DNA from: Longitalea arenae
GTDB taxonomy: Bacteria; Bacteroidota; Bacteroidia; Chitinophagales; Chitinophagaceae
Length of the DNA: 64,000 bases
Direction: 5' to 3'
Assembly: GCF_016924755.1 (NCBI RefSeq)
Contig: NZ_JAFFJX010000013.1
Coordinates: forward strand, 1 to 64,000
In this document: piece after piece, positions 1-8,019 of the stretch
Layout of the letters: every line of letters begins with the position of its first letter
How positions within the stretch are numbered: the first letter of the stretch is position 1
Program-made: the position numbers and the translations under genes
Notes under the pieces: generated by a model
Seen by the model: only the letters and a program-made list of their open reading frames with translations
What the model was told of the DNA's origin: nothing
Databases searched by the model: none

Positions 1-880
1 CTGCAGGATGCTTCCGTTGGATTATTACCGCTGATCTCTATCCAGTCGATCATTGCAAATTCAGAAGACACGGTGGTTTCCAGCCGGATCTTGTTGGCGC
101 CGGCCACCAATGTCACGGGTACCCACGCAGTGGTGGTCCAGGTGCTCCAGCTGGCCGTTTTCGGGAAGGCAACGCTGGCATGCGCCTGCACACCATTTAC
201 CAGTACCCTGGCCGTGGTAGCGCTTTGTGTACCGGCATTCGAATAGCGCCAGCGGATATTATAGGTGCCTGCTGAAGCCGCATGTACCGCCCAGGTGATG
301 CCTTGTCCGCTCGAATTGCTTAAGTTCACATAATATCCGCCATCAGCACCGCTATAGGAATTCTGCCTGGAACCATTGGCGCTGCAATACCCAATGCCGG
401 TGCCTGATTTATCATCGATGCGCAAGGTGGTTCCACCAGTACTGGTCGTAAAGCTCGCCGTAACACTGGTATTGGCATTCATGGTAACGGTAGTACTTGC
501 ATTGGTGCCACTGGCCCCGCCGCTCCAGCCGGTGAAGCTATAACCGGAGGCAGGTATAGCTGTTAACGTGACCACTGTACCGGCTGCATAGGAAGCAGCA
601 TCCGGACTGCGGGTGATGGTACCGCCGGCCGATGGACTAACCGTAGTGGTTAAGGTATAAGTAGTACCTGTGCTGTTGGTAAAGTTGGCAGTGACCGTTG
701 TATTGGCATTCATGGTAACCGTTGTAGTTGCATTAGTGCCACTGGCGCCACCACTCCAGCCAGTGAAAGTATAACCAGCAGCAGGTGTGGCTGTTAAGGT
801 GACCACTGTACCGGCTGCATAAGAGCTGGCATTCGGACTGCGGGAAATGGATCCGCCGGCAGAAGGATTGGCTGTAGTGG
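1..880. repeat. Long direct repeat, copy 1 (partner 2285-3170)
   Basis: Bases 1-653 match 2285-2937 exactly by eye, with the first difference at 654/2938. Similarity continues with scattered, mostly synonymous changes to about 880 and then fades. It covers the InlB-type repeats and carbohydrate-binding module of two adjacent pectate lyases. The copy probably continues left of the window. Confidence 0.93.
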
Positions 881-1889
881 TCAGTGTAAACTGTGACGGC
901 GTACCGCAACCGCATTGTGTGGGCGATGGCAATGTGGCCCCTGCACCGCAGCTGGCATTACTTACCAATGCCTTCACATTGGCAGCAGGCGCCATACTCA
1001 ATGAATAAGGTGGCGAAAACGAAGTACCGCTGCCGGCCGTATTACCGGTTGTATTGTTGAATACATTGTTACGGGCCGTTACAGCGGTAAAATCATTTTC
1101 ATACAGATCGATGGGTTGATTTACCCCATCAAAATAATTACCTTCTACCAGGATATCGGCTTCCACACCGGCGCGTACACAATAATCGGCCTGTGGGCTG
1201 TCGAATAAATTGTTTACCACATGCACCTGGCCAAAACGAACCCGGGGCATACGCTCCACATTACCGGTCGTAAACCAGTTATACATCATCGTCACTTTCA
1301 ACCGGCCGCGGTCAGAGGTCTTGCTGTCTGAATTACCAATAAGGCTGCAAAACTGGTGATTGCTCGAAGCAGAAGTGTAATGGAATTTTGTCCAGGTAAT
1401 GGAAACATAGCTGGCGCCATTGGTGATATCGAGATTGCCATCCTGGCCATCATATACATCACAGTGGTCGATCCACACGTTGGTCGTGGAAGCACCATCG
1501 ATATTGATACAATCGATGCCATTTACATCTTCGGCGCCAGGGCCCTGCACGATCATATTTCTGATAATGACATTGCTGCCCCGGATATCGAAGCCGCCAA
1601 ATAATTTGGCGCCGGGCAAACCGATGATGGTGGTATTGGAAGAAACGCGTACACGGGTGCCTTCTCCTGACCCCATTGTTCCGCTCACATAAATGACCCT
1701 CGGGCCGGAACCATTCGCTGCCGTAGTTAAACTGCTGAGGTTATTTACGGTAACAGGGGTGGCATTACCGCCACCGGTGGTACCGCCGTTCTGGGTGCAC
1801 CAGCCCACAGGTGCACATAGATCCTGTGCATATGACAACGAAAAAAACGTCATCATTACACATAGCAGTGTAAAGATCTTGCTTTTCAT
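1..1889 (-). CDS. Secreted pectate lyase, PL1 family, C-terminus cut by window edge
   Basis: Cleaves pectate by beta-elimination outside the cell (family knowledge). The visible 629 codons start with signal peptide MKSKIFTLLCVMMTFFSLSYA. A PL1 parallel beta-helix follows, with the family motif WIDHCD at residues 139-144 and RFGQVH at 218-223, where R218 is the expected catalytic arginine. From about residue 330 come two divergent InlB-type repeats (each ending GWSGGASGTN... then NANTTVTANFT-like). From about residue 486 there is a CBM6/35-like carbohydrate-binding module that runs off the window; a T9SS tail is expected beyond it. The start is the first ATG giving a signal peptide. It lies 79 bp after the PL9 gene, with a terminator between them. 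Its 3' part is nearly identical to that of the PL9 gene. Confidence 0.88.
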   Translation of the reverse strand, partial: MKSKIFTLLCVMMTFFSLSYAQDLCAPVGWCTQNGGTTGGGNATPVTVNNLSSLTTAANGSGPRVIYVSGTMGSGEGTRVRVSSNTTIIGLPGAKLFGGFDIRGSNVIIRNMIVQGPGAEDVNGIDCINIDGASTTNVWIDHCDVYDGQDGNLDITNGASYVSITWTKFHYTSASSNHQFCSLIGNSDSKTSDRGRLKVTMMYNWFTTGNVERMPRVRFGQVHVVNNLFDSPQADYCVRAGVEADILVEGNYFDGVNQPIDLYENDFTAVTARNNVFNNTTGNTAGSGTSFSPPYSLSMAPAANVKALVSNASCGAGATLPSPTQCGCGTPSQFTLTTTANPSAGGSISRSPNASSYAAGTVVTLTATPAAGYTFTGWSGGASGTNATTTVTMNANTTVTANFTNSTGTTYTLTTTVSPSAGGTITRSPDAASYAAGTVVTLTAIPASGYSFTGWSGGASGTNASTTVTMNANTSVTASFTTSTGGTTLRIDDKSGTGIGYCSANGSRQNSYSGADGGYYVNLSNSSGQGITWAVHAASAGTYNIRWRYSNAGTQSATTARVLVNGVQAHASVAFPKTASWSTWTTTAWVPVTLVAGANKIRLETTVSSEFAMIDWIEISGNNPTEASC

Positions 1890-1931
1890 ACATCGTTTTT
1901 TGGTTATTTATAAATTGGTTGAATAAAGAAA

Positions 1932-1957
1932 GGGCTATCCACCGGAGCGGATAGCCC
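1932..1957 (-). terminator. Rho-independent terminator after the PL9 gene
   Basis: Perfect 9-bp arms GGGCTATCC/GGATAGCCC around an 8-base loop, followed on the minus strand by TTTCTTT. It lies just beyond the PL9 stop codon and before the PL1 start, so the two lyase genes are probably separate transcripts or partly read through. Confidence 0.8.
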
Positions 1958-1968
1958 AATCATATCAT

Positions 1969-4413
1969 TTAGCGCGTCAGGATATTTTGCAGCAATTGCT
2001 GTTTGCCATCATAGTTGATGGAAATAAAATAAACCCCTTTTTGTAATCCTCTATAGTCAACGGGTATAGCATGGGTACCGGCTTGGAACAAACGATTCGC
2101 CAGTGTAGACATGAGCCGGCCATCTGAACCGTAGAGATGTACGGTCACTTTCTGCTGGCTGGTTATTGAAAAGCGCAGGGTAGATGATCCTGTTGATGGA
2201 TTGGGTACTACCACCGGCGCAATAGCAGGCAGCTCATTACCTGTTATCAGGGGCTCGGCAGCCACCCTGGCGCCCGTAGCAGCGCTGCAGGATGCTTCCG
2301 TTGGATTATTACCGCTGATCTCTATCCAGTCGATCATTGCAAATTCAGAAGACACGGTGGTTTCCAGCCGGATCTTGTTGGCGCCGGCCACCAATGTCAC
2401 GGGTACCCACGCAGTGGTGGTCCAGGTGCTCCAGCTGGCCGTTTTCGGGAAGGCAACGCTGGCATGCGCCTGCACACCATTTACCAGTACCCTGGCCGTG
2501 GTAGCGCTTTGTGTACCGGCATTCGAATAGCGCCAGCGGATATTATAGGTGCCTGCTGAAGCCGCATGTACCGCCCAGGTGATGCCTTGTCCGCTCGAAT
2601 TGCTTAAGTTCACATAATATCCGCCATCAGCACCGCTATAGGAATTCTGCCTGGAACCATTGGCGCTGCAATACCCAATGCCGGTGCCTGATTTATCATC
2701 GATGCGCAAGGTGGTTCCACCAGTACTGGTCGTAAAGCTCGCCGTAACACTGGTATTGGCATTCATGGTAACGGTAGTACTTGCATTGGTGCCACTGGCC
2801 CCGCCGCTCCAGCCGGTGAAGCTATAACCGGAGGCAGGTATAGCTGTTAACGTGACCACTGTACCGGCTGCATAGGAAGCAGCATCCGGACTGCGGGTGA
2901 TGGTACCGCCGGCCGATGGACTAACCGTAGTGGTTAAAGTATAAGTAGTACCTGTGCTGTTGGTAAAGTTGGCAGTGACCGTTGTATTGGCATTCATGGT
3001 AACCGTTGTAGTTGCATTAGTGCCACTGGCGCCGCCGCTCCAGCCAGTGAAGGTATAACCTGAAGCGGGTGTGGCTGTTAAAGTAACCACCGTACCGGCT
3101 GCATAAGAACTGGCATCCGGACTGCGGGAAACACTGCCACCACCGGAAGGTGATACATTGGTAGTAAGAGAATAATTTGTAGACGTACTGCCGGATTCAA
3201 TGGCGCCCAGATCCGGGGCGCTGCCATTATATGAAATACCGGTTGAAGTGACGCCGGCATTGATCAGGTCGCTGCCGGCGGCGAGGTTTAAAAATCCATT
3301 GGAAGTCGGACTGGCATTCGGGCCGGGTGTAAGGGAAACAAAATCGGCGGCTGTTACGGTAAATGAACCGGAAGCACCCTGGAAGGCATTGGGAGCTGTC
3401 GCCGTGCCGACGATCCGGTCGTTGGAACCGCTCAGGTACGACAAATTATTCTTAAACACACTGGTGCCGCCATCGAAATTGAAATTGCGTTCTGCATTGT
3501 CATACGACGTATTATTGGTCATTTCAATGGTGCCCAGGTTCCGGTTATACGTAAAACCATGTTTGCCGTTATTAAAGGCGATACACCTTCTTACAATGTG
3601 GTTTACGGAAACATCTTCGCCACCCAGCTTAAACCCGTTCTTATCACCATTGCCCGAAGTGGAGCCATCGGTGAGTACACCATTTGAGTGAGCGATGCAG
3701 TTCTCGAGGGTAACCGGTCCGATAGGACCTGTATCAGATTTTGTGTAAAGATCCCAGCCATCATCGATATTATGGTGGGCAACGCAGTTCCTGAATACAT
3801 TCCCGTTTCCACTGGTAAGTTTCGCTGCAAAGCCATCCGCATCCTCACTGTCGGGGTCCTTGTTATCATAGGCTTCACAGTTCAACACCAGGTTGTTACT
3901 GGGCCATTGACTGATGGAGTTATAAGAGGTATTATACCGGCTTAATTGCAAACCGGAATCAGCATTACGTCTGAAGATGCAGCTTTCGATCGTGTTATTA
4001 TCACCTGAAAGCAACAAGCCATTGTCTCCGGCGCTTTCAATGATCAAACCTTTGAAATGCCAGTAACTTCCATCCAGTACGATCCCCCTGTTTGAAGTAG
4101 CTACTGCCATGCCGGCAAAACTGATAATGGGCACTTCACTGCCATAAGCAAAGAGCTTTTTGGTAGCAGAAGCAGTACCACTGTTTGATTCTGCAATTAC
4201 AACTGTAGCCGTTAAATTATAAGTACCACCCCTCATATAAATGGTACCACCGGCAGTAACAGTGGCCAGCGCGTTGGCCAGGGTAGTAGGCGCTGAAATG
4301 GAAGTTCCCGGATTGGAAGCGCTTCCACCGGGCGAAACGTACAAGACCTGCTGGGCATAAGCACCCAAACAAAAAGCAAATAAGGCAAGCAATGAGAAGA
4401 ACATTTTTTTCAT
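1969..4413 (-). CDS. Secreted pectate lyase, PL9 family, with CBM and T9SS tail
   Basis: A Ca-dependent polygalacturonate lyase of about 814 residues. A signal peptide (MKKMFFSLLALFAFCLGAYA) precedes a right-handed beta-helix. The acidic residues D193, D217, D218 and D221 reproduce the spacing of the four Ca ligands of Dickeya Pel9A (D209, D233, D234, D237). K262 in NGFKLGG matches its catalytic lysine. Two divergent InlB-type repeats (about 415-575) and a CBM6/35-like domain (about 580-715) follow, then a C-terminal Por sorting domain (NPSTGSSTLRFSI..., ending NILTR), which implies export by the type IX system. An upstream in-frame ATG would add 33 residues encoded partly by a heptamer repeat array, so the later start with the signal peptide was chosen. 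It probably works with the adjacent PL1 lyase on pectin. Confidence 0.92.
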   Translation of the reverse strand: MKKMFFSLLALFAFCLGAYAQQVLYVSPGGSASNPGTSISAPTTLANALATVTAGGTIYMRGGTYNLTATVVIAESNSGTASATKKLFAYGSEVPIISFAGMAVATSNRGIVLDGSYWHFKGLIIESAGDNGLLLSGDNNTIESCIFRRNADSGLQLSRYNTSYNSISQWPSNNLVLNCEAYDNKDPDSEDADGFAAKLTSGNGNVFRNCVAHHNIDDGWDLYTKSDTGPIGPVTLENCIAHSNGVLTDGSTSGNGDKNGFKLGGEDVSVNHIVRRCIAFNNGKHGFTYNRNLGTIEMTNNTSYDNAERNFNFDGGTSVFKNNLSYLSGSNDRIVGTATAPNAFQGASGSFTVTAADFVSLTPGPNASPTSNGFLNLAAGSDLINAGVTSTGISYNGSAPDLGAIESGSTSTNYSLTTNVSPSGGGSVSRSPDASSYAAGTVVTLTATPASGYTFTGWSGGASGTNATTTVTMNANTTVTANFTNSTGTTYTLTTTVSPSAGGTITRSPDAASYAAGTVVTLTAIPASGYSFTGWSGGASGTNASTTVTMNANTSVTASFTTSTGGTTLRIDDKSGTGIGYCSANGSRQNSYSGADGGYYVNLSNSSGQGITWAVHAASAGTYNIRWRYSNAGTQSATTARVLVNGVQAHASVAFPKTASWSTWTTTAWVPVTLVAGANKIRLETTVSSEFAMIDWIEISGNNPTEASCSAATGARVAAEPLITGNELPAIAPVVVPNPSTGSSTLRFSITSQQKVTVHLYGSDGRLMSTLANRLFQAGTHAIPVDYRGLQKGVYFISINYDGKQQLLQNILTR
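2285..3170. repeat. Long direct repeat, copy 2 (partner 1-880)
   Basis: Second copy of the module-encoding repeat, inside the PL9 gene. Exact identity with window bases 1-653 over 2285-2937, then decreasing similarity. Identity at third codon positions shows very recent duplication or ongoing gene conversion. Confidence 0.93.
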
Positions 4414-4443
4414 AAAACAAGCTTTAGATAAATAATAAAAGAT

Positions 4444-4499
4444 GCGGAACGCGGAAACAGGAACGCTCAACGCACAACGTGCAACGCAAAACGCGGAAC
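4444..4499. repeat. Heptamer array, GCGGAAC/GCACAAC type, 8 units
   Basis: Eight consecutive in-phase 7-bp words: GCGGAAC, GCGGAAA, CAGGAAC, GCTCAAC, GCACAAC, GTGCAAC, GCAAAAC, GCGGAAC. Every unit conserves the AA at positions 5-6; the rest varies. It lies 31 bp upstream of the PL9 start. Confidence 0.85.
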
Positions 4500-4594
4500 T
4501 AACAAGCGCCAAGACTTGTTCAGATCATTTGATCCGAATAATTGATCTTATACGTTTACACCGGTGCTTTTCCCTTTAAACCATAGCCTTAAGA

Positions 4595-4636
4595 GTTAGG
4601 CGTTAAACGTTCGGCGTTACGCATTAAGCGTCAGGC
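4595..4636. repeat. Heptamer array, GTTAGGC/GTTAAAC type, 6 units
   Basis: Six in-phase 7-bp words: GTTAGGC, GTTAAAC, GTTCGGC, GTTACGC, ATTAAGC, GTCAGGC. Same period but different word family from the array 96 bp away. Confidence 0.8.
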
Positions 4637-5336
4637 ATAGCAGCCCCGCATAGTTCCTGTCAAAAACTACGTAAAGAATGGCTACACTATCTCTAGTGAA
4701 AATAACAGCAGCTATATAGCGGATGACATGCCCATTTGGGGAAGTGGTTCTGATAAAATAATAAGCAGGCAATCGCTATTAGCAATAACGGCATCAGGTA
4801 AACGGGCCGGATATACTTTCTGGGTAATGGTGGAAAACCGGGGAATGGGTATGAAAATAACTATAGGAAAGTTAAAAAAAGAAAGGAGTTATAGCAAGTG
4901 CATGGAAAGGTTTTTTTTACGCAAACGTTCCCGGAAACGTGATCCTTACAATTAACTATCGTACTACTACAACCGCAGCTATAAATCGTAACGGATATGA
5001 ACATGTCATTATAATTAACAAGCAGCATGCTGCTTTGCACCTTCGCTCCAGGTGCTGGCCCTGTAAAGCCTGCTGTTAGGGATTGCCGTTTGTGGCCCTG
5101 CATGACAAAGGTTTAAAACGCCAGCCGGCTTTTTGCATTATTTAACAAGCTGTAAACGATGCGCCTTTATAATTTTTTTATGTTAATGCGAAGTATTGTC
5201 TATCGAATTGACTATGAACTATTACAGCTATCGTAATGAAATGCTTTAACAATTGCCGTTTTTAATGGCACAGTTTTTCGCTTACTTCTCTTGTGCAGAA
5301 ATGATTTATTAATTGAAAAACCTAAAACGCAGATTT

Positions 5337-5846
5337 ATGAAACAGATTTTATACACAACCACAGCAGTAGTGATGAGTGCAGCTTTATTGATGACCTCCT
5401 GTAAAGACAATAACAGGTTGGCATCGGAAAGTATCCCGGTTGCGCCGGCCTCAGTTTCAGCAAAGGAATATGCTGAGTTTACCGCATGGAAACAACAACA
5501 GCAGCAACAGCAACTGGAACAGGAAAACACGGCTAAATACCGTACGGGTACGACAACTGCCAAACGCCCCGTTGTTGTACATAAACATTATACGACAAAC
5601 CGGGTAACCCCTGCTCCGAGAACTGCTCCTGTTACGCAGCCGGTTCAAACCAGGAAGAAAGGTTGGAGTAAAGCAGCTAAAGGAACCGCTATTGGCGCCG
5701 GTGCCGGTGCAGCCGCAGGTGCTATCCTGGTTAAAAAGAACAGAGCCCTGGGTGCGGTTATAGGTGGTGTAGTGGGTGGCGGTGTTGGTTACGGTATTGG
5801 CCGTTCGATGGACAGAAAGGATGGCAGGGTCGCCGCTAACCAGTAA
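5337..5846 (+). CDS. Glycine-zipper lipoprotein
   Basis: A protein of about 169 residues. The N-terminus MKQILYTTTAVVMSAALLMTSC is a lipoprotein signal with C22 as the lipidated cysteine. A Gln-rich stretch (QQQQQQQLEQ) and a Pro/Thr-rich linker follow. The C-terminus is a YMGG/17-kDa-antigen type glycine zipper (GTAIGAGAGAAAGA, then GGVVGGGVGYGIGRSMD), which in such families packs membrane-associated helices. A TTG eight codons upstream could start translation, but the ATG at 5337 gives the proper signal peptide. It is a single gene with its own terminator. The molecular role is unknown; an envelope location is likely. Confidence 0.85.
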   Translation: MKQILYTTTAVVMSAALLMTSCKDNNRLASESIPVAPASVSAKEYAEFTAWKQQQQQQQLEQENTAKYRTGTTTAKRPVVVHKHYTTNRVTPAPRTAPVTQPVQTRKKGWSKAAKGTAIGAGAGAAAGAILVKKNRALGAVIGGVVGGGVGYGIGRSMDRKDGRVAANQ

Positions 5847-5980
5847 CCGCGAAATGGACTGACACTCGACGCAGGATGTAGCAACTATAAGCATGGAATC
5901 AACCAGGTCTTAAACCGGCCAGCTTGAGACCGTGTACCTCAGCGATATTAAATTGATTGAATCGACATAAAATAAACAAG

Positions 5981-6011
5981 CCCTGGCGATACCGCCGGGG
6001 CCGTTTTTTAT
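5981..6011 (+). terminator. Terminator after the glycine-zipper lipoprotein
   Basis: Stem CCCTGGCG/CGCCGGGG (one mismatch) with loop ATAC, followed by CCGTTTTTTATTTGG. Confidence 0.7.
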
Positions 6012-6058
6012 TTGGTTTAATGGACGTGCGTGTTTTGTAATAGCCTGTATATCAAGTT

Positions 6059-6451
6059 TCAGGCCACCTGTAGCTGGTTGATCAGCGATAACACCATATT
6101 ATTCAGTTCTGCAAAAGGAGCGTCTTTCGCCACAAAGCCGTCTGCTCCCAGCTCTATTCCTTTATTGATATATATACCGCTATCTTCCATGGAAAAGAAA
6201 ATGATCTTCATGCCCGGCCAGTCCCGCTTCAAATGAACTGTAGTTTCAAGGCCATCCATTACCGGCATATTAATATCCAGTACACATATATCGGGCATTG
6301 CGTTGATCTGTAACTTATCAAGGAACTCCTGGCCATTCTGCGCTTCCATAACCACATTGTATCCCAATGAGTTAAGTCTAAATTTTACACTTTCACGGAT
6401 CAGGGGGTTGTCGTCAACAACGGCGATGGTGATTGCATGGTTTTTTTTCAT
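6059..6451 (-). CDS. Single-domain response regulator (CheY-like receiver)
   Basis: About 130 residues, essentially only a receiver domain. The acidic pair D13-D14 (AVVDDN), the phospho-acceptor D59 (CVLDINMP), the FFSM switch serine and the VAKD lysine are all present. No DNA-binding or enzymatic output domain follows, so it signals by protein contact, either through a partner kinase/phosphatase relay or by sequestering phosphate. The receiver most resembles those of NarL/LuxR-type regulators, so loss of an HTH domain is possible, but the stop codon is clean and the end is compact. No kinase lies next to it. A GTG 10 codons upstream is an alternative start. Confidence 0.88.
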   Translation of the reverse strand: MKKNHAITIAVVDDNPLIRESVKFRLNSLGYNVVMEAQNGQEFLDKLQINAMPDICVLDINMPVMDGLETTVHLKRDWPGMKIIFFSMEDSGIYINKGIELGADGFVAKDAPFAELNNMVLSLINQLQVA

Positions 6452-6852
6452 AGTTACTTCTTTCTTTTTCCGGTTTTTCACACTACACTAATCGTTAATA
6501 AGGGGTTTTGATAAAAGATATCCGCCCGGGCAGGGCACATACCTTTTATTACTAATACACCGGAGTGAACAGTTCGACAAAAGAATTTTCCAGAAAGGTC
6601 AAAAATGAATAGTTTTTCGTTTTTTTCTAAGTATTTGCACTTAGCCTTCAGGCAGATAAGCGGCATTTCGGGGCGCTGCCGCCCGTGAACCATCCAAAAA
6701 ATACTTGTGTTTTGGAAATTTCGAGCCAAATGCTGCCAGGCCGAATACCCTGGTCCATCCCCCTTCCTTATCAGTCCCCGCATCTTGCTTTCTACCTTGA
6801 AGCCGATCGCCGCCTCTTCCACCCGGGCAATAAGAAAAAGTTGACCCTGTAT
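6452..6852. other. Intergenic region, no supported gene
   Basis: About 400 bp between dinB and the receiver gene. A 114-codon minus-strand frame (6478-6822) has no recognised domain, no composition signal and no family resemblance, so it is not called. It may contain the promoter of the receiver gene. Confidence 0.5.
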
Positions 6853-8010
6853 TTATGTCCCTACCCCAACCGCCCTGATGATCGTTTTCTCCCCAAAGCG
6901 CTTTTTAACACTGTCAATCGCCTGGTACAGCCTGATCATTTCCTGGGTATCGTCGAACAGGCTGATCTGGTAATTGCCGGGAATGAGGTGAGTAAACCGG
7001 ATGCCCAATAACCGTACGAGCAGGCGGCGTTCGTACAACTTATTAAATAATGCAGTCGCCGTCTTTAATAAAATATGGTCGGCGTTTGTATAGGGAATGG
7101 TCATCTGTTTGGTAAAGGTCTCGAAATTTGAATAGCGCAGTTTTACAGTCACGCAACCGGTCAGCTTGTTTTGCTGCCGCAATTGAAAGGCGATCTCTTC
7201 TGTCATCCGTACCAGCTGATTATGCAGAAATTGGGTATCAATGGTATCCGTCTGAAAAGTGCTTTCCGTTGAAATTGATTTCTGTTCATGATAGGGAATA
7301 ACTGGTGCTTCATCGATCCCGTTCGCCTTCCGCCATAAATCGGTACCCGCTTTGCCCATGAGGTTTTCCAGCATCTCAAGCGGTATTTCACTCAGCAGCT
7401 TCACTGTTTCCACCCCCATTTTTAAGAGCTTGTAACCGGTTTCCCTGCCAATACCTGGAATTTTTATAATGCTGAGCGGCGCCAGAAAATTCTTTTCGTT
7501 GCCAAAAGGGATCTCCAGCTGCCCGTTCGGCTTCACTTCGTTGGTAGCCACTTTGCTCACCAATTTATTCGAGGCAAGGCCCCAGGAAATAGGCAGGCCA
7601 CTTTCCTTATTGATCTTTCGCTTCAACTGGTCGGTGAACTGCAGGCAACCAAAGAACCTGTCCATTCCCGTCAAGTCGATATAAAACTCATCGATGCTTG
7701 CTTTTTCAAATACCGGTACTGAATCTTTTATTATCTCAGTAACGAGCCGCGAATATTTACTATATGCTTCAAAATCGCTCTTTATAATAATTGCTTCAGG
7801 ACAGAGGCGGCGGGCAAGTTTCATGGGCATAGCGCTGTGAATACCAAACCTGCGGGCTTCGTAGCTACAGGCAGCCACCACACCGCGGTCGCTGCCACCA
7901 CCTACCAGTAATGGCTTACCGCAGAGCCTTGGATTTCGCAGAGTTTCTACCGATACAAAAAAAGCATCCAGGTCGAAATGGGCAATATGTCGGTCTTTTG
8001 ATAACAACAT
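6853..8010 (-). CDS. dinB: DNA polymerase IV (Y family)
   Basis: Error-prone translesion polymerase, 385 residues, near full family length. Catalytic carboxylates are intact: DLDAFF near the N-terminus (D13, D15) and SIDE in the palm (about residue 106). Finger motifs SYEARRFGI and MPM follow, then the helix-hairpin-helix segment (KIPGIGRETGYKLLKMG) and the little-finger domain. It lies 9 bp after the dnaE stop on the same strand, so the two are almost certainly co-transcribed. The catalytic residues separate it from ImuB, which pairs with DnaE2 in proteobacteria but is catalytically dead. Confidence 0.95.
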   Translation of the reverse strand: MLLSKDRHIAHFDLDAFFVSVETLRNPRLCGKPLLVGGGSDRGVVAACSYEARRFGIHSAMPMKLARRLCPEAIIIKSDFEAYSKYSRLVTEIIKDSVPVFEKASIDEFYIDLTGMDRFFGCLQFTDQLKRKINKESGLPISWGLASNKLVSKVATNEVKPNGQLEIPFGNEKNFLAPLSIIKIPGIGRETGYKLLKMGVETVKLLSEIPLEMLENLMGKAGTDLWRKANGIDEAPVIPYHEQKSISTESTFQTDTIDTQFLHNQLVRMTEEIAFQLRQQNKLTGCVTVKLRYSNFETFTKQMTIPYTNADHILLKTATALFNKLYERRLLVRLLGIRFTHLIPGNYQISLFDDTQEMIRLYQAIDSVKKRFGEKTIIRAVGVGT

Positions 8011-8019
8011 GGTGGCCTC

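Larger units (their letters stand above)
4414..5336. other. Long intergenic region between divergent genes
   Basis: 923 bp without a convincing gene. It holds the upstream region of the PL9 lyase (minus) and the glycine-zipper lipoprotein (plus), plus two heptamer arrays (4444-4499 and 4595-4636). A short open frame at 4728-4955 has no recognisable features. Confidence 0.6.

Noticed and set aside
1356-1692. Open frames on the plus strand inside the PL1 lyase gene
   Set aside because: They are shadows of the minus-strand coding sequence, which has clear PL1 motifs.
4728-4955. A 75-codon plus-strand frame between two divergent genes
   Set aside because: No motif, no family resemblance and poor codon structure; probably chance.
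6478-6822. A 114-codon minus-strand frame downstream of dinB
   Set aside because: No recognisable domain and odd composition. It could be a real small gene in the dinB operon, but nothing in the sequence supports it.
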